Shown piece after piece: positions 58,592 to 64,000 of a stretch of 64,000 nucleotides of DNA. The notes under the pieces were generated by a model that saw only the letters and a program-made list of their open reading frames with translations, did not search any database and had not been told where the DNA came from. Within the stretch, counting starts at the first letter, position 1; each line of letters begins with the position of its first letter. The stretch is from Maea johnstoni. Taxonomy: Eukaryota > Annelida > Polychaeta > Spionida > Magelonidae. The stretch lies in assembly GCA_963942565.1 (NCBI GenBank), contig OZ012690.1:6930086-6994085 (forward strand), in the 5' to 3' direction. A program made the position numbers and the translations under genes.

Positions 58592-58769
58592 TCCCTGAAG
58601 GAGAGTACTGAAATTGAGCTCTCCGAAGATGGTCTGAAGATCCGGGCCCTTGTAGCACCTGAAAAATGGCCGCTGGATGGGCCACCCATCTCCCTTATAA
58701 GCTTCAACCCCGACGTGGCCGAGTTTGTACCCGGAAAACCCTACAGCGCCGGACTCTCTGCTACTCCTG
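58592..58769 (+). CDS. LARP1: LARP1 coding exon 10 (end of La motif and linker)
   Basis: A 178-nt exon, acceptor TTTTTTGCAG and donor CCTG|GTAAGC, phase 0 to 1. It reads SLKESTEIELSEDGLKIR, then an APEKWPL block equal to EPEKWPL of vertebrate LARP1, then FNPDVAEFVPGKPYSAG, equal to the CPEFVPR region. The gene continues beyond the window; no further exon was found up to 64000. A decayed copy of this exon's acceptor and first ~45 nt lies 86 bp upstream. Confidence 0.94.
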
Positions 58770-58784
58770 GTAAGCAGATCACAT

Positions 58785-58990
58785 TTAACCCTTATGCTGC
58801 TGGCGGCTAATTTTACCCCTACAAAATGATGCAAAAACCCTGAAAAATGACTGAAACCCTGGCAAATGGGTACTCATCTGACAGTACTCGATGAGAGCTT
58901 TCCAATGAGTACCAACATGACAGGGTTCAGATTTTTTTCCAAAATCTTAACGTTGTCGTTCTTTGTCTAAAGTAGCCTCAGCATTGGAAA
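58785..58990 (+). mobile_element. TTAA MITE family 1 (intron 10)
   Basis: TTTAACCCTTATGCTGCTGG starts 16 bp after the exon 10 donor; the right end (CAGCATTGGAAAT) has decayed. Confidence 0.75.
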
Positions 58991-59427
58991 TATAAACTGT
59001 AGAATAGGAAATTAATCTGAGTGGTTTATTCTGCTGAACTTTTCCAAGTGGGGTCAGTTCGGTATGATGAAAGTTGTATGTATTATCCCTGTCATTAGAA
59101 TTTTAACCTTCAGTATTGGCTTTTTTTGGAATAAAAAATCTTGGAAAAATCCAAAATCACAAATTCGGTTAATTTGCATCTCAGTTTAATTTCCTATTCT
59201 GTAGTAATAGGTTTAATCATCATTATTAATATATAGGTGAAGAGGTATCCTGTGTATTATTAGTGACATTTGAGTTATTTTCTAAGTGAGTGGTGCATAG
59301 CTATAAGTATTAATGACTTTTAAGCTGAAGTTGGACCATGGATTTGTTTATGAAAATATTATTTGAGGTAAACGTGAATTGAGTCTGTGATTAATATTCA
59401 TAGATTGATAGATGGATAATTAGAAAA

Positions 59428-59559
59428 CCACAGTCCAGCTCCAAGGTTACATAGAAGGTTGTAGCGTTGTCGTTTCCCTATCTGTGGAGAGTAATGTTGT
59501 GTTCGCTATGTTATATTTGGCTATAAATCTGAATGTTAACACGATGCATAACAACAAGC
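59428..59559 (+). ncRNA. H/ACA snoRNA copy 24 (intron 10)
   Basis: Both hairpins, H box AGAGTA and AACAAGC end. Its spacer (ATTAATTAGATCCTGAG…) is the long type B that alternates with type A in the first part of this cluster. Confidence 0.73.
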
Positions 59560-59643
59560 ATTAATTAGATCCTGAGATATGAAGTATCCTGAATGTAATA
59601 AGTATTCTAATAATTTTGATGAAGAAAAGGATTATCTAGAAAA

Positions 59644-59775
59644 CCACAGTCCAGCTCCAAGGTTACATAGAAGGTTGTAGCGTTGTCGTTTCCCTATCTG
59701 TGGAGAGTAATGTTGTGTTCGCTATGTTATGTTTGGCTACAATTCTGAATGTTAACACGATGCATAACTACAAGC
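59644..59775 (+). ncRNA. H/ACA snoRNA copy 25 (intron 10)
   Basis: TTATGTTTGGCTACAATT variant in hairpin 2, shared with copy 27. Boxes intact (AGAGTA, ACA-AGC). Followed by the type A spacer. Confidence 0.74.
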
Positions 59776-59840
59776 ATTGATAAGATCTTGACATATTTAG
59801 TATCGTAGTGTTTATGATGACAAATTGATTCTTTAGAAAA

Positions 59841-59972
59841 CCACAGTCCAGCTCCAAGGTTACATAGAAGGTTGTAGCGTTGTCGTTTCCCTATCTGTGG
59901 AGAGTAATGTTGTGTTCGCTATGTTATATTTGGCTATAAATCTGAATGTTAACACGATGCATAACTACAAGC
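59841..59972 (+). ncRNA. H/ACA snoRNA copy 26 (intron 10)
   Basis: As copy 24 (GGCTATAAAT) with ACA-AGC, followed again by the type B spacer. Copies 24-25 and 26-27 therefore form a duplicated dimer. Confidence 0.74.
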
Positions 59973-60056
59973 ATTAATTAGATCCTGAGATATTAAGTAT
60001 CCTGAATGTAGTTTGTATTCTAATAATTTTGATGAAGAAAAGGATTATCTAGAAAA

Positions 60057-60188
60057 CCACAGTCCAGCTCCAAGGTTACATAGAAGGTTGTAGCGTTGTC
60101 GTTTCCCTATCTGTGGAGAGTAATGTTGTGTTCGCTATGTTATGTTTGGCTACAATTCTGAATGTTAACACGATGCATAACTACAAGC
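60057..60188 (+). ncRNA. H/ACA snoRNA copy 27 (intron 10)
   Basis: Core reads the same as copy 25. Boxes intact. End of the second dimer; from here spacing is about 197 bp with type A spacers only. Confidence 0.74.
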
Positions 60189-60253
60189 ATTGATAAGATC
60201 TTGACATATTTAGTATTGTAGTGTTTTTGATCACAAATTGATTCTTTAGAAAA

Positions 60254-60385
60254 CCACAGTCCAGCTCCAAGGTTACATAGAAGGTTGTAGCGTTGTCGTT
60301 TCCCTTTCTGTGGAGAGTAATGTTGTGTTCGCTATGTTATATTTGGCTACAATTCTGAATGTTAACACGATGCATAACTACAAGC
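60254..60385 (+). ncRNA. H/ACA snoRNA copy 28 (intron 10)
   Basis: CCCTTT in the hairpin 1 pocket strand, otherwise consensus, with AGAGTA and ACA-AGC. Confidence 0.73.
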
Positions 60386-60450
60386 ATTGATAAGATCTTG
60401 ACATATTTAGTATTGTAGTTTTTTTGATGACAAATTGATTCTTTAGAAAA

Positions 60451-60582
60451 CCACAGTCCAGCTCCAAGGTTACATAGAAGGTTGTAGCGTTGTCGTTTCC
60501 CTATCTGTGGAGAGTAATGTTGTGTTCGCTATGTTATATTTGGCTACAATTCTGAATGTTAACACGATGCATAACTACAAGC
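60451..60582 (+). ncRNA. H/ACA snoRNA copy 29 (intron 10)
   Basis: Consensus hairpin 1, GGCTACAATT loop in hairpin 2, boxes AGAGTA and ACA-AGC intact. Confidence 0.74.
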
Positions 60583-60647
60583 ATTGATAAGATCTTGACA
60601 TATTTAGTATTGTAGTTTTTTTGATGACAAATTGATTCTTTAGAAAA

Positions 60648-60779
60648 CCACAGTCCAGCTCCAAGGTTACATAGAAGGTTGTAGCGTTGTCGTTTCCCTA
60701 TCTGTGGAGAGTAATGTTGTGTTCGCTATGTTATATTTGGCTTCAAATCTGAATGTTAACACGAAGCATAACTACAAGC
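60648..60779 (+). ncRNA. H/ACA snoRNA copy 30 (intron 10)
   Basis: GGCTTCAAAT loop and GAAGCATAAC variant in hairpin 2, boxes intact. Nearly identical to copy 31. Confidence 0.74.
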
Positions 60780-60844
60780 ATTGATAAGATCTTGACATAT
60801 TTAGTATTGTAGTGTTTTTGATAACAAAATGATTCTTTAGAAAA

Positions 60845-60976
60845 CCACAGTCCAGCTCCAAGGTTACATAGAAGGTTGTAGCGTTGTCGTTTCCCTATCT
60901 GTGGAGAGTAATGTTGTGTTCGCTATGTTATATTTGGCTTCAAATCTGAATGTTAACACGAAGCATAACTACAAGC
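60845..60976 (+). ncRNA. H/ACA snoRNA copy 31 (intron 10), last
   Basis: As copy 30, with AGAGTA and ACA-AGC. The repeat spacer breaks off about 10 nt after the core, where unrelated sequence begins. Confidence 0.74.
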
Positions 60977-60986
60977 ATTTATAATA

Positions 60987-61762
60987 GGGGAGCGGCCAGG
61001 GGCCAGATTTGGGATTTATTTTGGGCGGGTCTCACACACACCTCCAACATACATCATTTGAAAGCTTATACTCTCTAGTTTGATATTCTGCCTGTTGGAG
61101 TTGTCAAAAGTGGTGCAGATTCTGAGAAAATACGTTTATGTAACATAATGTCTGGAAAAAAGCTGAAAGGTATGAAATTACGATATTTTTTTTTGAAGGG
61201 GCTAAAGAGGATAGTATGTTCACTTAACTTTGTGCACTACAACAAGCCTCCTGCCCACAATTCAAATAAAATATTTGAAGCCATACTACTTAATTTTTCT
61301 GGTGAAAATTCCAATTTTATTACAAATTTAGGGTACGATTCACCTTTTTCTCAAATGCCATCACATAAATCAACTTTTCAGATAGTACAATACCAGACTT
61401 AGCTACATAGCACACATATATATAATCCTACATCTTTTTTCAATCATTTAGGAACCAAACTGAGTTACAAGGCTGATTTATTCAAACGTTTTGGCAATTC
61501 CTATGCCTATAAAACTGAAAAAGATGATAATAGAAAAATGTGCAAAATGATATTTAATCTTTCAAATATTCCAAAAAGTATCTGAATGACATCCAAACTG
61601 AAGCATACTCTGTACAGATATCTTATATTGGATATTGGCTGTCAGATTTTTAGATTTGGTTGCCCAGTCACCTAGGACAACTAAATTATTTGTGAAAATA
61701 GTCAACAATTTAGCAAAATTCACAAAACGCTCACAAAAAAAGTCAAATAAAATGTAATCATA
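60987..61762. other. Intron 10, unassigned
   Basis: AT-rich sequence after the last snoRNA copy. GGGGAGCGGCCAGGGG at 60987 may begin another element. No protein homology recognised. Confidence 0.5.
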
Positions 61763-61936
61763 CAGGCAACCTTACATAAGTCGGACACTTATAAGTCAGA
61801 TTTTCTACTAAGTCAGATGGCTTTGCTGGTCCCATCCCTATCATTGCAGTTTTATAATCTTCACATAACTCTAATTTTGCCTATCTCGGACAGAAAATCC
61901 TGGTCCCAATTCATCCGACTTATGCAAGGTTACCTG
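61763..61936. mobile_element. TA-flanked MITE (CAGGCAACCTTAC ends)
   Basis: Left CAGGCAACCTTACATAAGTC, right GACTTATGCAAGGTTACCTG, TA on both sides, 174 bp. It is the same type as the copy at 7319 but a different family. Confidence 0.8.
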
Positions 61937-62100
61937 TATTATGAGATTCACAATATGTTTTTCAGGAAGATTTTTTTTCTTTTCTTTGATACCAAATGTA
62001 AAATGTCCACCTTGAAGAAGACAAAGAACACTCACTGGATGATCAAACTTGTGTGCAAGTGTTCACACTCTAAGTCTCACAGCAACAACCACAAACAGAA

Positions 62101-63104
62101 TTATTCTGAATCACTGTCTGATGTATATTGTGTTGAAATCGGATTTTGACAAACATCATCACCGTGACAGGAACACAATTCCACACAGGCCAAGCGGTTC
62201 TTTCTACAAGAGCATGAGTCAGTACCACAAAGATTCCTCTTGCTGCAAGTACAAAGCAAATCTTGCATCACCTCGGAGGCTGACAATCCTTCATAGTACA
62301 CTGGGACAAGCTTCTCCCTCTCTCTTTTCCATCCATATTCCATGGGGATCCCAGGTCAGGCTTAGCAATGTGGGAGGAAATCCAAATCCTTGTTTGCCAG
62401 GCAGCCCTTCTGACATGCTGTTTCAGACTCTCTTCACAGGGTGGTAGCTTTGCCAACACACATTCTCGCTTGGCTGCAAGCTTTGCACGTAACACATTCA
62501 TGTTTAAATGTGCTTCTTTTTCCTTGCCCTTAGGATCATACAAACTAGTAATGAACTTGTGAGCTCCAACAATTGAAGTGTTCTCATCATCACCACCTAT
62601 GAAAACTAGCTCAGCAAAGGAGTCTACCCCTTTTTCTGCGATTGTTTTATACACAGAATTTTTTCCTATACCGAAAAAAACAGATGTTGAATTACACCCT
62701 GTGAGAGCGTGAATAGCAGGCAATACTTCCAGAAATAGTGGTGATTGTGAGTGACATATGTCATGTACTGGGATGAACCTCCGAAGGTCAGTGGTTCTGG
62801 TTACTGTTCCAGTCTCAATCCAGAATTCTTTCACTCTGTCCATTTGCGGATAGTAGTGAATGGCTAGCACCAGAACATCTGTGTCAGGCATTATGATGAC
62901 TCGGCCTGTCATGTCATTTCTCTCGAATACGTTGTTGGCATGGACGGCATGTAGAATCATCCTGGTATCAGACTCATTTGAAACAGAGGCACATCCTGAG
63001 GTACTGATCAACATCTCCACTGGTATACACGCCTCTCCTGAAGTCCAAGAATCACTACTGGGAGCCAAAGATACTGGATTACACCAAATGGGGAGATTTG
63101 TCAA
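62101..63104 (-). pseudogene. Academ-like transposon gene, C-terminal half (XPG-type nuclease and Cys cluster)
   Basis: Minus-strand frames read ESDTRMILHAVHANN, VIIMPDTDVLVLAIHYYP and HALTGCNSTSVFFGIG, which line up with the XPG-I acidic helix, the second acidic strand and the glycine-rich H3TH of FEN1/XPG nucleases. They end in a cluster of nine cysteines (CTCSKRNLC … SCSCRK … CVELCSC … C). Academ DNA transposons are described as carrying an XPG nuclease and a Cys8 finger, which fits. The usual GCD of the H3TH reads GCN here, and the frame changes once ahead of the Cys cluster, so this copy is broken. It lies antisense in LARP1 intron 10. Confidence 0.6.
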
Positions 63105-63109
63105 ATCCT

Positions 63110-63594
63110 CCTTCTCAACACAGCAGACAAGCAGCTTTTATAGCCCCATCAGTAGATCTGGCGTACTTACCTTCTCTGATATGACAAAGAAAGCCAAATT
63201 TCTGTGCAAACAGGGAAGTAAGACTGGAGGCATCAGTCCAGAAGTAATCTTCCGCCGAGCTCTCAACATTGCTGGCTGTAGGGATGAAATCAGCCTTGAA
63301 TCTGTTCTTGGTCATCCTGTGGGACCAGTTCCATCAGCCCTGTTTCACAATGATGGCTCAATGAGAAAGCCCACCAAATCAGAGCTTGGACATAAACTTG
63401 AAGCAGATGTATCAAAGGTGACTGAGCTTCCACAACATGACAAGACATCCAGTGTATATATCAGGGATGCAATGGCCGCCATTCACATGATGCCAGGAGA
63501 CAGTTTCAGTACGTTTGATAGCCTAGCCAGTGCATATCAGCGCAACTTGCTGGTTGAGTTTGACAAGGCAGATACAGTATTTGATGTTTTTGAC
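63110..63594 (+). pseudogene. Academ-like transposon gene, N-terminal half, inverted relative to the other half
   Basis: Plus-strand frame reads TFSDMTKKAKFLCKQGS, SALFHNDGSMRKPTKSELG, SSVYIRDAMAAIHMM and ADTVFDVFD. The last two resemble the XPG-N strands with their acidic residues (usually DG in VYIxDGMA; here DA). In an intact family member this part precedes the nuclease half on the same strand. Here the two are head to head with a join near 63105, so an inversion or two independent fragments must be assumed. Its 3' end is cut by the element at 63595. Confidence 0.55.
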
Positions 63595-64000
63595 TAGGGT
63601 TGCATATCGGTACTCGGGTACCGATAGGAACCGATACTCATTTCAAAAAGAACTGGTATTTACCCGATTCGTTGAGAACCGGTACTAAATGGCACCGTTT
63701 TGTTTTTGAGTACCGCTTCGTTTCAACAGATTAAAAATTTGTTACTGCCAATTATATGCGGCGATGACGCATTGTGTGCTGATTCCTGACGAAACAGTTA
63801 TAGACACGCTGTCTGGAATAGCATTCAGCGGGAAACACGATACGGTGTAACATCCAACGCACGTTCGCAGTGCGTTGTGGCGATCATTCGCTTCGGTTAA
63901 CTTTGTCAATGTCCGTCTCAATCGTTGGTTCTGTTCCCCAATTCTACTATTGATTGTTGTCATAGAATTGAGGAATGGAACCACACTTGTTAGCGACATG
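63595..64000 (+). mobile_element. hAT-like element running off the window
   Basis: Begins TAGGGTTGCATATCGGTAC directly after the XPG-N frame and holds GGTACCGAT/ATCGGTACC-type inverted words like the other TAGGG-ended elements. The right end is outside. Confidence 0.5.

Overview
The window looks like genomic DNA of an invertebrate animal. It has a spliced gene with long introns, GT/AG splice sites, tRNA-derived SINEs, many short inverted-repeat transposons, microsatellites, and fragments that resemble Academ-type and Helentron-type elements. A marine deuterostome such as a lancelet would fit, but I cannot fix the species from sequence alone.

One host gene is recognisable. LARP1 (La-related protein 1) runs left to right from an ATG at 10963 and leaves the window on the right. 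Ten coding exons were placed by splice sites and unbroken phase: 10963-11284, 38334-38407, 40711-40761, 42073-42346, 43860-43910, 46930-47061, 51893-52060, 54903-55041, 56574-56718 and 58592-58769. Together they encode about 511 residues: an acidic N-terminal part, the KW(M)PL block, an RG-rich stretch and the La motif. The DM15 cap-binding region must lie beyond 64000. Intron 1 is 27 kb and full of transposon debris.

The most striking content is in the second half of the gene. Introns 5, 6, 8, 9 and 10 carry 31 copies (7, 8, 4, 4 and 8) of a conserved core of about 132 nt. Each core reads as a box H/ACA small nucleolar RNA: a first hairpin closed by CCACAG/CUGUGG, an H box AGAGUA, a second hairpin closed by GUUGUG/CAUAAC, then ACA (or AUA) exactly 3 nt before the end of the conserved block. 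Changes between copies tend to keep pairing, spacers diverge more than cores, and some copies have unrelated flanks. This is a large intronic H/ACA snoRNA amplification inside a gene whose product controls translation of ribosomal-protein (TOP) mRNAs. Beside the arrays, the 3' end of exon 8 is triplicated and the 5' end of exon 10 is duplicated as a decoy exon with a stop.

The rest is mobile and tandem DNA. It includes several MITE families: hAT-like with exact 8-bp target duplications, TTAA-flanked, TA-flanked, and palindromic AGGCCT-ended. There is a 4.5-kb foldback element with 1,027-bp inverted arms (28841-33388), and an Academ-like XPG nuclease/Cys-rich gene in two opposed halves in intron 10. 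Minisatellites (79-bp at 5205-6170, 18-bp directly before exon 3, ~117-bp in intron 7) and long (TA)n and poly-C/G tracts fill much of the remainder. Regions 1-10800 and most of intron 1 contain no host gene I can support.
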